Part shown: piece by piece, positions 29,108-40,105 of the stretch | How the letters are laid out: the number at the start of each line of letters is the position of its first letter | Position numbering within the stretch: position 1 is the first letter of the stretch | Assembly: GCA_029783825.1 (NCBI GenBank) | Contig: JAREIK010008142.1 | Span: 38,526-102,525 of the forward strand | Source: Sapria himalayana | Taxonomy: Eukaryota; Streptophyta; Magnoliopsida; Malpighiales; Rafflesiaceae | Direction of reading: 5' to 3' | DNA: 64,000 nt | Program-made: the position numbers and the translations under genes | Notes under the pieces: generated by a model | Told to the model about the DNA's origin: nothing | Database searches by the model: none | The model's input: the letters and a program-made list of their open reading frames with translations, nothing else

Positions 29108-29216
29108 AGGAATATAGATAGATAGATAGGCATAGATAGATAGATAGATAGGCATATAGATAGATAAATAGATAGGCATATAGATAGATAGATAGGCATA
29201 TAGATAGATAGATAGT
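29108..29216 (+). repeat. Tandem GGCATATAGATAGATAGATA-type units
   Basis: About four to five consecutive units beginning GGCATA(TA)GATAGATA, of roughly 20-26 bases, separated by ATAG. A small clean minisatellite inside the array. Confidence 0.7.
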
Positions 29217-29993
29217 AAGACATATAGATAGACATATTGATAGATAGATAGACAGGTTGTTTGATAGATAGATAGACATAAAAATAGATAGAAATATAAA
29301 TATACACATAGATAGATAGATAGATAGATAAATAAATAGATACATAGATAGATTGATTAACAGATAAAATGAAAGATAGATAAATAGATATAGATATATA
29401 TATATATAGACAAATATATAGACAAACAGTTAGACAGACAAAAAGATAGATGGATAGATAGACAATAGACACACAAATAGATAGACAAATAGATACCCAA
29501 ATAGATAGAAAAATAGATAGATAAATAGATATACAAATAGATAAACAATTAGTTAGACAGATATACATATGGGTAGGCAGTCAAGTAGGTCAAAAATTAG
29601 GCAAGCAAGCAAATAAACAAATAGACAGACAAATAAATTGGAAGATTGATAGACATATACACAAAGAGACATACATAGAGAAAGATAGATTTCCAAATAG
29701 ATAGATAAATATATAGAAAGTTTCAAATAGAGATTAATAGACATATAAATAGACAAATTGATAGAGAGATAGATAAACAGATAGAATAAGACATAGATAG
29801 ACATATATATATATATATATATATTGATATATAGACTGATAGAAAGATTGATAAACATATTGATAGATAGATTGATGAACAATTTTATAGATAGATTGAT
29901 GGTCAATTTTATAGATAGATTGATAGATAGAATTATAGATTGATAGATAAATATTTTGATAGATAGATAGATATATTATTAGACACATAGATA

Positions 29994-30097
29994 GAGAGTT
30001 AGGTAGATATAAAGGCATATAGATATATTGATTGACAAATAGATAGAGAGTTAGGTAGATATAAAGGCATATAGATATATTGATTGACAAATAGATA
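29994..30097 (+). repeat. Perfect 52-bp tandem duplication
   Basis: The 52-base unit starting gagagttaggtagatataaa at 29,994 is repeated exactly from 30,046 to 30,097. Zero divergence amid heavily diverged repeats marks a very recent duplication. Confidence 0.85.
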
Positions 30098-33019
30098 GAT
30101 ATTAGATAGATCGATAGAAAGGTAGATAGACAGACAGACAGATTGATAGATATATAGATAAATTGATTTTATTGATACATAGATAGATATATAGATACAT
30201 AGATAGATAGACCGATATATAGATAGATAGTTAGATTGATAGACAAAAAGATATATAAATAGATAGAAATATAGATAGACAGAAAGATAGATAGACAGCA
30301 AGATAGATAGATAGATAAAAAATAGATAGATAGATTAAGAGAGAAGTAGATCGGTAGATAGATAGATAGATATATATATATATATATATATATAGCCAGA
30401 TAGATAGACAAACAGTTAAACAGACAGAAAGATGGTTAGACAAAAAAACAAATAGACACACAAATAGATAGACATATATATAGATAGATAGATAGGTTGG
30501 CTTTAGGTAGGCTGACAATCAGGGACGGCACTTAGATAGACAAGTAGACAGACAAAAAATATGTAGATAGATAGACAGACAGACAACATTGAGATATACA
30601 AATAGATAGATAGATAAACAGACAAAAAGAAGATAGACAGTTTTTTACATAGATTAATAGAGGCATAGATATATATATTTATATAGAGATAGATGTAAAT
30701 ATAGTAGATAGATAGATAAACAAATAGATGGTCAGATTGATAGATAGAATGATAGAAGATTGATAGAAATATTGATAGACATATTGATAGAAAGCTTGAT
30801 AGACAGAATGATAGATAGATAGATAGTCATATAGAAAGATATATAGATAAATAGATATATATATATATATATAGAAAGATAGACACATAGATAAATAGAT
30901 AGTTAGTTAGTTAGTTAGATATCCAGATAGATAGACAGATAGATAGAAAGATAGATAGATATATAGAAAGATACAATGATAGACAGACAGATAGAAAGAG
31001 AGCGAAATTTTGACAAATAGATAGACAGATAGATAGACAGTTAGTTATATAGTTAAATAGATTGATAAATAGATATACAAACAAATAAACAAACAAACTA
31101 TTATAAATACTAATAGATATATAGACAGACAAATTGATAGACAAATAGACAAATAGATAGATAGAAAGTTATAAAGATTGAAAGAAATAAAGATAGATAG
31201 ATAAATAGATAGATTGATAAATAGATTAATATACAGATAGTTAGACAAATAGATAGACATATAGATACATGGATTGATAGAGAAATTTATAGATAGATTC
31301 ATTGACAAATTGAAAAGAGATTGATAGGCAGATAAATTAATTAATTGATAGATAGATAGACAAATAGTTATGTAGATATAAAGCCAAATAGATAGATAGA
31401 TAGATAGATCAATAAATTATTAAATTAGAGAGATATTTTGATAGATATACAGATACATAGCCACTTTGATAGACATGTAGATAGATATAGAATATATAGA
31501 TATATCGATAGATAGATAGATAGATAAGACATATAGATAGATATGTAGATTGATAAAAAAAATAGATACACAGATAGATAGATAGATAGATAGATAGAAA
31601 AATATAATGATATATAGATAGATAGATAGACATACAAATATATAGATAGATATATAGATATTAAATAGGCATATATAAAGACAGAATGAAAGACATTTAG
31701 ATAGAAAGATAGATAGGCATATATATAGAAAGATTGATTGATTGATTGACAAATAGATAAACAAAATAAGATAGACAGATAAATAAACAAATAGATAGAT
31801 AGATATTTAGATAAATAGATAGAGAGATATATAAACAAATAGTTAGATTGATTGATAGAAAAAATAATGATAGATATATAGATAGATATGTAGATAGAAA
31901 GATAGATAGATAGATAGAGAGGTAGATAGATAGACAGACTGATTGATTGATTGATTGACATATAGATAGTTAGAAAGACTTATAGATAGATAGCTAGATA
32001 GAAAAGTAGATTAATAGATAGATAGATATTTAGGTAGACAAATAGATAGATAGAAAGATAGATCGATAGATATACAAATAGAGGTAGATGGATAGATAGA
32101 TAGATAGATACATAGATAGATAGATAGATTGATTGATAGATACTTTTATAGACAAATTGATAGATAGACAGATTGATATATTGATATATAGATAAATTTA
32201 TTGATTGATAGATAGATATAGAGACTGATAGATAGATAGACATATAGAAAGATAGATACAAAGACTGATTCCACAATAAGAAAAAACCCAAATAGCTAGA
32301 GAAATGTTCCTAGCTATATAGGCTTTTCTATCACTAAAATATAATAACGACGTAATAATGATAGAAATTATCACAATCTAAAGTGCTCGTTGCAAAATAT
32401 TAACAAGAAAATATAATTCCCTAACAACTTTTTTAATGATAAAAATTCTTTAGCTAATCATTTTTTTCCATTACTAATTTTGATTGTAATTAAGAATAGT
32501 AATTGATATTTTTCGACTCAATATATACAAATAATTTCCTAGTTAAATTAGCTTGGAAAAATTCCCTAGGTATTTTCATTCCAATGCTTTTTTCATAATT
32601 TGTTTACAAAAAATTTTATTAAATATTTTTTAATTTTTATATTAAATTGAATAAAAACATTTACTATAAACAATTATTTATAATTAACATAAAGAAAAAG
32701 TAGTTTAGAAATTTATCTGATACAATTTTTACATAGTTAAAATAAAAACATAACATAGGTATATAATAATTTAAATCATTATCATTATCCTCATCATTAG
32801 TTGATGTATTTGTGCTAAGTTCTCCTGAGTTGTTTATCTACTAGAACTCTGTGTACTATCTATCTCATTAAGGCCACTAATTGTGACTACATATATGACA
32901 TCTGTTGTTGTATTGTATTTGCTTTTGCTTAGAAAAATTATTTTGAACTTTCTCAACAACATAATTATCAACACTGAAATCACGAATCAAAGCCACAATA
33001 TAATAAACTAATGAAATAT

Positions 33020-34080
33020 TACTTTTAACACAAAACAAAAGCAAACACACGTGTTTACTTAATTTCTAGATGCACTGTATGACCATATCCAGCAACTAAA
33101 GCATCTACAACAAGTTTATCTCCTAATTTCAACCACTTTACTGATACCTTTTCATTTTTTAGGGGCTACATATATGAAATAGTACTTATCAACTAGCATG
33201 TTCCTGTCCTTGATCGAAGCTTCCTCTACAAATGCAGATAGAGGCTTAGATTTTTCATTAAGTAGATGATGAAGTACAATTATGAAAAATAAACAAGATA
33301 GAAAAATGAACAAACGAAATAACAAACCAAAAAACTAATTAAATAATATAGTGTAGCCATAAGAAGTAATTAGGAACAAATACAAAAATGAGAACGAGCA
33401 TTCAATGAGAAATTGAACCATGTAGTTTTTCTTTGAGATGGGTTCCCACGTCCAAGTCCACACTATGTTCTTCTCTTCAGTATTAAGGATCAACACACTT
33501 GCTGGAGCTTCCAAGCATCCGACTCTAATCCCATTAGCTAACTCATTTTATTATTCAGAGACACCACACTTGTGTGTTCCATGTTTCCCCAACGAAGATG
33601 AATATTTCTTCACCATATCCAACAACTCAAACTGAGCAAAACGAGATGATGCCATCAATTGAAACAATAATAAAACAATACAAAAATAGATTATCAACTT
33701 ATTTTTTTAAAATAAGAATACTAACACATGAAAATAATAGACACCCAATGTAAGGAAAAATATAAAGAGAAGCAGCAAAATCAAATGAGAAATAACTGAG
33801 CAAACAACTATAGCAAAATGGAAGAAAAAGAAGGGAGCTTTTCCTATCCATTATGCACCCTTGTTGTTGCAATTGAGAAACCAGCACCTACACCACAATG
33901 AGCACCATAATAAACAAACAAACACCAACAACATGCACCACAACTAGGAGGTGAGCTGCATCAATTTGTGTTGGCTCGTAGTAAAGGAAGTAATCTGGCA
34001 TTCTTCTGGTCTCATCTGGCTCTCCTGTTCTCAAAGCAGGCTCAAACTACATCAATTTTAAGGGTGACCTAGGATTTGTA
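33020..34080 (-). pseudogene. Unrecognised exon-like relics
   Basis: Three minus-strand stretches read like old exons within AT-rich DNA. The stretch from about 33,654 to 33,430 opens MASSRFAQFELLDMVKKYSS and reads on past a TAATAA to a Trp-rich end (VWTWTWEP). The stretch from about 33,145 to 33,063 reads KWLKLGDKLVVDALVAGYGH and runs up to AAGTAAAC, a plausible splice donor. The stretch from about 34,050 to 33,940 reads EPALRTGEPDETRRMPDYFL. Amino-acid composition is protein-like, unlike the neighbouring A/T-rich frames. I do not recognise the family. A decayed transposon accessory gene is possible. Confidence 0.35.
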
Positions 34081-36477
34081 ATTTCTAACTCACATATATA
34101 TCCATATTTATAATATCATGTTAACAATTAAAATACAAAAAAAAAATAAAATAAACACTCGATAATCAAAATGTCATACAACTAAAATTTTTATATAATG
34201 GACAAAAATAATTAGTGCAACTCAAATTAAGTAATCTCATCAAAAGTATCCAAAAAAAAAATCAAAAAAAAAAATATATTCTCTCGACACATCTTTTTTT
34301 ATCAATCTTTATCTCCAAAAATGTCATTATATTTTAAAATTTTCAAAAGACTAAATTGAATCTTATAAATAAAGAATTATGATAGATTTACTATCAAAAC
34401 TAAGAGGAGTTTAAATTGAGTGTATGAGAGAAACAAGTGCAAAATGTTCATCAATATCGAAAGAGATTCCTATTTTTCATAGCTTTTTCACATGTTTAAG
34501 TATATTAAATACAACATGATATAAATTTATTATAAAAAAATTATTAAACTAATTATACAAATAATATATGTAATATAAAATTAGATAATTACACGATATT
34601 TGAACTATTTTATGACACTCTCATATCTAATAGATTCAAAAATATATCTTTTGTGAAATAGAATTAATTTAATATGAACATATGTTATCTTTATTCCAAA
34701 AAAATATAAAAATATATAAAAGTTTTGCATTTCAACTTTCATAGAAACAAGATATTAATTAGATTCAAATGTATTAAGTTTAATGAAAAACAATTGCATA
34801 GAATGTATCAATCCATGCTTATGGAAAATAGATCGATAATATAAAGTTTTTCATAGGTAACAAACAAAACTTATCATGTAAATAAAAATAATCAAGTAAT
34901 TATTTCATTTGAACCCCATCAAAATTATCATAAAAAAATATTTTTTCGCAACAAATTATAATAAGAACATATAAGAGGTGGTTAAAGAAAAAGGATATCA
35001 AAATAAGTTCATTTTAACTACTAGATATAAAAAATTAAAATAACAAAACTCATGTATCAATGTATAAGACTTCACCAGCAAGAAAGCCATTAGTTGAACT
35101 TTGTTCTCATCAAAAATACACTTGTTATTGAATAATTATAAAAACTAATTACAAATATTAAAACAAAAATAATTATTCAATACATTTGAGTGGAAAAGTA
35201 TATCATTTATTATGACATATCATTCTAAATGAGAAAGTGTCTCAAACAAGAGTTTAATAAGTCTTCAGATGAATAAGAAAAAATATTAATACACAAAATA
35301 AATAAATAAATAAATATGAATAAAAAAGTATTCCATCAAATGGAAGATTAATACTAAAATATATTTGTTTATTTTGGAAAACATCGGAAAGATAAGTTCA
35401 AAAGAGTCAAATGAATTGACTATTTTTTAGTTATAATCAATAAAACAATGAAAAAACTATGTCAAAAGATCTCTCGCTAAGGAGCTTAGCACATGTAAAA
35501 TTAAATTTTCTATGAATGAGTGGAAATCTCTTTAGTAGGATAACTCTATCTCTTCAAATATTAGTGAGAAGATTAAAAAGGAGTCTAAAGGGTAAAGGAA
35601 TCACCTAATAAAAAAATTCATCAATCAGCCAAAAGGTCAATTTAACTTCTTGCAAGGCTACTAAAGTGGATAACTATTATATAAATCATGTAATATTAGA
35701 GTACTTGATCTTTAAAGAATGTTTCCTTTGACAAATTAGGGGTTCACCCCTTAGGTTTTTTGTGAAGGGAGGACAACTAAGAAGAAAAAGAAAAGATAAA
35801 TTAATTTTCAATAATTTATGAAAACTAATATATATATATATATATACACGTAAAAATAAACATATATATGATTGAGAGAGTTCACATGTCAAGTGCTCTC
35901 CTACAACGTAACAAGAAAGAAAATAAAAAAATAAAATAAATATAGACACTAAATTAAATCTCAACAATCTTTTTCAGAATATTGCATATATGCATTAAAT
36001 ATCAAAATTATAAGTTATGAAAAAATCTTACAATCCTCCAAGTGTATTCATGAAGTTGTCTACAATATATTTAATGATAAATATATTCACTAATAACATG
36101 TCGAATTGTCTAAATATCACATTAAAATATTATCACCATATGAATTAGAGAGCATAACATCTCCAAAAAGTTACTAATATTTTAAAATACACAAGTAACT
36201 AATAACATAACTTTTTGCATTGAAGCTAGAAACAACAATATGCCCATATACTATATCTTAGAATTGTGTTCATATGAGTGTATGTAGGAAAATCTAATAT
36301 GTAACTATAAATACTATGAGTGCAAATAATATTTGATCTAGTTTGTTGTGATTTACAATTTATTATTTTTATTTTATTTTATGTTTTTTTGCATATGTAT
36401 AAGAGCATTCAACCAATGGGATATCATAATTCTATTAGTCCCTCATATAAGGGTTTAGTTTGTACACATTATGTTAT

Positions 36478-36845
36478 GTGATTTTTTAAATACTCTTCTT
36501 TTACTTTGCATTGTTTCTCAACATAGTATTCAAAGCAAAAATCTTATGGAATACAAATTCTTGAGTGTGTGGCATTGCATTTTGAATATACAGAAACTTT
36601 TAATATTTTATTACAATATAACAAAAAAACATTTTAGAAATTATATGATACAAAGTTGGAGATATTTCTCAAGTACTCTTTTGTTACTTGCATTGTTTCT
36701 CAACATGGTATCAATACCAAAATCTTATAGAATTGAAATTTTTGAGTGTGCGGCTTGAATTTTGAATTGCTGACACTTTTAATATTTTATTACAATATAA
36801 CAAAAAATTATTTTTGAAATTATATGATAAAAAAGTAGGATATAT
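36478..36845. repeat. 182-bp tandem duplication
   Basis: The marker gcattgtttctcaacat is at 36,508 and 36,690 (offset 182). Flanking text corresponds too: ATCTTAT(G/A)GAAT, TTTTGAGTGTG, CTTTTAATATTTTATTACAA and AAATTATATGATA. The two copies differ by scattered substitutions. Confidence 0.85.
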
Positions 36846-38018
36846 TTCTCACTAAATTATAAAAATTTAGAATCTTGTTCAAATTTTAGTAAAGATCTCA
36901 TACTAATTATCAGCCTAAATTTTTTTTTCATCAATTTATTAGTTATATATACAAAAAATATTAGATATGTAGTGAATCCAATTATAATTATACAAAACTT
37001 AAATTATATAGAGTCTAATGCACCATTTTTTGTAAATTATTTAACATATCTTCTAAGATGACCCATCTAGTACTCCAGTACTAGTTTTAAAGTTATATAT
37101 TTTTTAAAATATTTATATTTAACTAGATTTTATTTCTCATTTAGTATTTTTTCTATTTATCATAATAAAACTTGTCCATACAATATATGTGTGACTATTA
37201 ATACTAAATCTTTTGCTTACTTGAGGAATAACACTAGAGAAGAAAGGTTTCTCTACATCATCTAAAATATTTGGATCTTTATATAAAGATTGTACATAGT
37301 GCACAATCCTTCTGCTTTAGCATAAGGTCTGAGAGAAGTTCATATATCAATGTCTTACCATTAAAATTTAAAGAATATATATGATAAGTCTTGAACCCAA
37401 TACATTGGATAAAGATACTTATATTGAATAAAGACATGAGCTCCAACAAATACATATAATATAAAAATTTCTTAGATGATTTGTCATTTTAGTATTATTC
37501 TCATACAAATTCTTTTAAATTCAAAATTCTTATAAGATTTGGTTCATTAAAATTTATGTAACAACATACTAAATTTAATTCATTATATGGATCAAATGTA
37601 TTATTTATAATATTTAATTAACTAAAATTTAAGTTAAATTTTACTAGGAAAGAACTATAAACTCAAAAATAAGTAAGAACATAACGAATAGAATAATTAA
37701 AATAAATAATAAAAAATATATTAATCTTATGATGCAAAGCATTTATTAGATCAAATATCATTTTTTATTAATATCTTTATATCTTTATAAGCTTAAAGAT
37801 TATACAAAATATAAAGATTATACAAAATAATATTATTTATATCTTATAAATAATATGATATTTATTATATATCTTTATAAGTTTAAGCAATTAAGCTTAA
37901 AGATTATACAAAATATAATATCTATTATACAAAATTCTCACTCAACACATAATTTATGAGAGATTAATATCTTAATTATCTTACCTATAAAAATCAAAAA
38001 GATTTAATTTATAGTTGG

Positions 38019-38990
38019 CAATTGTGCCGAGTAGCCCGGACCCGGCCCGGACCTGGCCCGAAGCCTAGCACGGCATGCAATATTACCTTGACCAGGTATG
38101 TGCCGAGCAGACCCTTAGTACGAGTCTTGTCGTGTCGTGTCGGGGGTTTTCAGCCCACATCCCACGCCAGGCACGTGGGCATGGCGTGGGTGATGACGCA
38201 CTGAGTTGTGCCTGACAGGGGGACAACATCGTGATGGCCAATAGGCAATGGCAATATGACGGCACGACATTAAAACTTTAATTTTGTAAAAATTTGACCG
38301 ACCCGACCCGAACCAACCAGCCCAGACCCTGGTATTTTTTGGGCTGTGGGCCCTTACCAAGTTTGCCCTCCAAGGAACCATTCTATGCCAGACACGACAC
38401 TCTAGCTCGGTTGGGCCCTAAAATGTCATCATATTAGTATCGAACAAAAGATCCATAACTTTTAACAAAGATATTGTTCATCTTAAAAAAAATATTTTAT
38501 GTGACCCTCAACAACACACAACCACTATTGTATGGCATAATTATTGTGTTCTAATTTATATTAAACATGCATAGTGATGGATTAGCCATTTTAACAAAAT
38601 AATTTGGTTAGTTAATTAGGTCTTGAGTCATGAGTGCCCAAAAACAACTCATGCCTAGTACCTAAGTGGCTTTGCACATGCCACATTGTCATGGATAACT
38701 AGTCACAATTGTCTGCCCATGATTCTAGCACAAACGATGCTTGGGAAAAAGTAATGGGCCATAACTAGCACATTGGTCTAGCCCACACCCCAACCACAAA
38801 TGGCATATGGGAGCACTAAATGAGGCTTAGTAAAACCCATGGTCTCATTCCATACAAGACCATGCCATGCTGAACTAGATAGACACTCATACCACAATAA
38901 AATGCTCATAAGAGTGCCCCAAGGACTGTGTCACTTAATCAAAACTCTAGACCTGTGATACATGACCCGACAGCCACAGTCAATAACAAA
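38019..38990. repeat. GC-rich island, possible decayed hAT-like element
   Basis: An abrupt GC-rich stretch (about 38,019-38,430) in AT-rich DNA, opening ttggcaattgtgccgagtag and rich in GGCCCGG, CCGACCCGA and GGCACGACA motifs. It is followed to about 38,990 by a weaker, more degraded stretch with similar vocabulary (GGGCCATAACTAGCACATTGG). Plant hAT-type elements often start with GGCAAT-type ends and carry CGGGCC-rich subterminal repeats, so a non-autonomous hAT is one reading. A clean inverted terminal partner was not found; CACAATTG near 38,704 is only a partial match. Confidence 0.4.
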
Positions 38991-39249
38991 TAGTGAAAGC
39001 ATATAGTATCTATGAACTATCAAATACTATATTACACAATATATTTTTTATATTATTTATTTAATACATGAATACAAGAATACATAAAAATTATATTAGA
39101 GCACTCCTTTTTACTATGATCATCCTCTTCCTTATAACTTAAGTGCAAAATATGAATCCAAACAAAGTAATCTCAAAAATTATGATATAATGATTTATCT
39201 CAAACCTGAAAATAATCAAAGTGAAGGAAAAATCAACATATGCTTATCA

Positions 39250-40105
39250 TTCAATTTGAATCAGTTGCCACAAATTGTCCCAATAATAAGGCATCTTCCC
39301 TCTAGCTCTCAGGGCAACATGAGCTATTTATCAGATAAACCTTTAGAGAATTATTAAAAGAAAATTTAAATATCAAAATTACAATAAATTAAAGTAAATT
39401 CAGATAGTAACTTTAGATAATGATATAAAAATAGAATTAGATCAAATACATAATGAATAGAGATTTAATTTTCCACAAAATGCTACAAATAGAAATACCT
39501 AAGCAACCCGATAACAAGATGCAATGCCCTAGTAGATAGAACTTTTTTCTTAATGTTTGGAGATGAATGAACCAAATTTTCAATCACACCTACCTGCAAC
39601 AATAAAAATAATTGGTCCAAATAAGAAAACAAAGGGCAAGATCAAATTTTCAAAATAATGATAACTAAAAAAATAATTGAGGTCTCAATTTTTAAGTATA
39701 ATGTATAGCAACATCTTCTGAGCACAATATTAAGATGAGAGTGCGGGGGAGGATTGCACTCGACAATCTAAAAAAATAGCAATCACAATAAGGAACATCA
39801 CCTGATTTTTATTCTCATCATTCTTGTAAGTTAAGGTTCTCAATGCCCCAACAGATGCCCTTTGTACTTTGGTGACAAAGGGGTCTAACAATTCGTCCAG
39901 AGGTCGTATCACACCATTCATCCTGAAAAAAACTCATTAATAGAAAGCATTGTGCACAGTGCCAAAAGTGATTGCATTAAAAATAGCAACCTAATATGAG
40001 TTTTGATGGTGGTATTCTCATTGGCAAGGTTGGTGATCGCATCAGCAGCCCATCTTAGGATGCTATTCATTGCTTGAAAAGTAGATCCATCTTGGTGCCT
40101 CTTCA
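39250..40105 (-). pseudogene. ARIA-like armadillo-repeat (ARM-BTB) gene fragment with introns
   Basis: Minus-strand exons line up in order with the ARM-repeat region of plant ARIA/ABAP1-type ARM-BTB proteins. Exon 1 is ~40,105-39,991 (AADAITNLANENTTIKT). Exon 2 is 39,922-39,802 (KVQRASVGALRTL, KNDENKNQ). Exon 3 is 39,767-39,699 (IVECN, SEDVAIHY). Exon 4 is 39,593-39,499 (VIENLVHSSPNIKKKVL). Exon 5 is ~39,330-39,250 (CCPES, REDALLLGQFVATDSN). Borders such as ATTAG|GTTGC with TTTTTTCAG|GATG, and ATCAG|GTGATG, are intact GT-AG sites, so this is genomic and not a retrocopy. Exon 5 has an in-frame TAG where the family has Gln, and the exon 3 donor is lost. The BTB part and upstream repeats are absent. 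The fragment is cut off at about 40,105, where LINE copy 2 begins. In Arabidopsis ARIA acts in ABA signalling; this relic cannot. Confidence 0.75.

Larger units (their letters stand above)
16276..32262 (+). repeat. Degenerate GATA/GACA satellite array, block 2
   Basis: Sixteen kilobases of the same GATA-type sequence in the same orientation as block 1. It is the continuation of that array on the far side of the LINE. It differs in texture: long TA, CA and GA dinucleotide runs concentrate between about 17 and 24 kb, and several local duplications are visible. GC-richer punctuation recurs near 27,165-27,220, 29,568-29,612 and 30,500-30,535. No gene, promoter or RNA gene is supported. The array fades into ordinary AT-rich DNA at about 32,262. 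Confidence 0.95.
32263..38018. other. AT-rich non-genic region
   Basis: Highly AT-rich, non-satellite DNA with scattered homopolymers and a TA run near 35,828-35,846. Near 32,290-32,580 several TTCCCTA / TTCCTAG motifs recur, which could be subterminal repeats of an unidentified DNA transposon. Apart from the exon-like stretches at 33,020-34,080 and the duplication at 36,478-36,845, I see nothing that supports a gene. Short repeats of AAAGATTATACAAAATATAA occur at 37,790-37,930. Confidence 0.7.

Noticed and set aside
29108..29216. Regularly spaced short repeats resembling a CRISPR array
   Set aside because: The spacers are themselves GATA repeat, the unit is a minisatellite, and the context is a plant nuclear genome.
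33438..33635. 65-residue plus-strand frame
   Set aside because: The opposite strand has the more protein-like reading (MASSRFAQFELLDMVKKYSS); the plus-strand frame is its shadow.
36471..36758. 95-residue plus-strand frame in AT-rich DNA
   Set aside because: It spans a 182-bp tandem duplication and has no recognisable domain.
38022..38381. Short frames on both strands in the GC-rich island
   Set aside because: Composition-driven absence of AT-rich stops. No conserved motif; the island looks like transposon terminal sequence.
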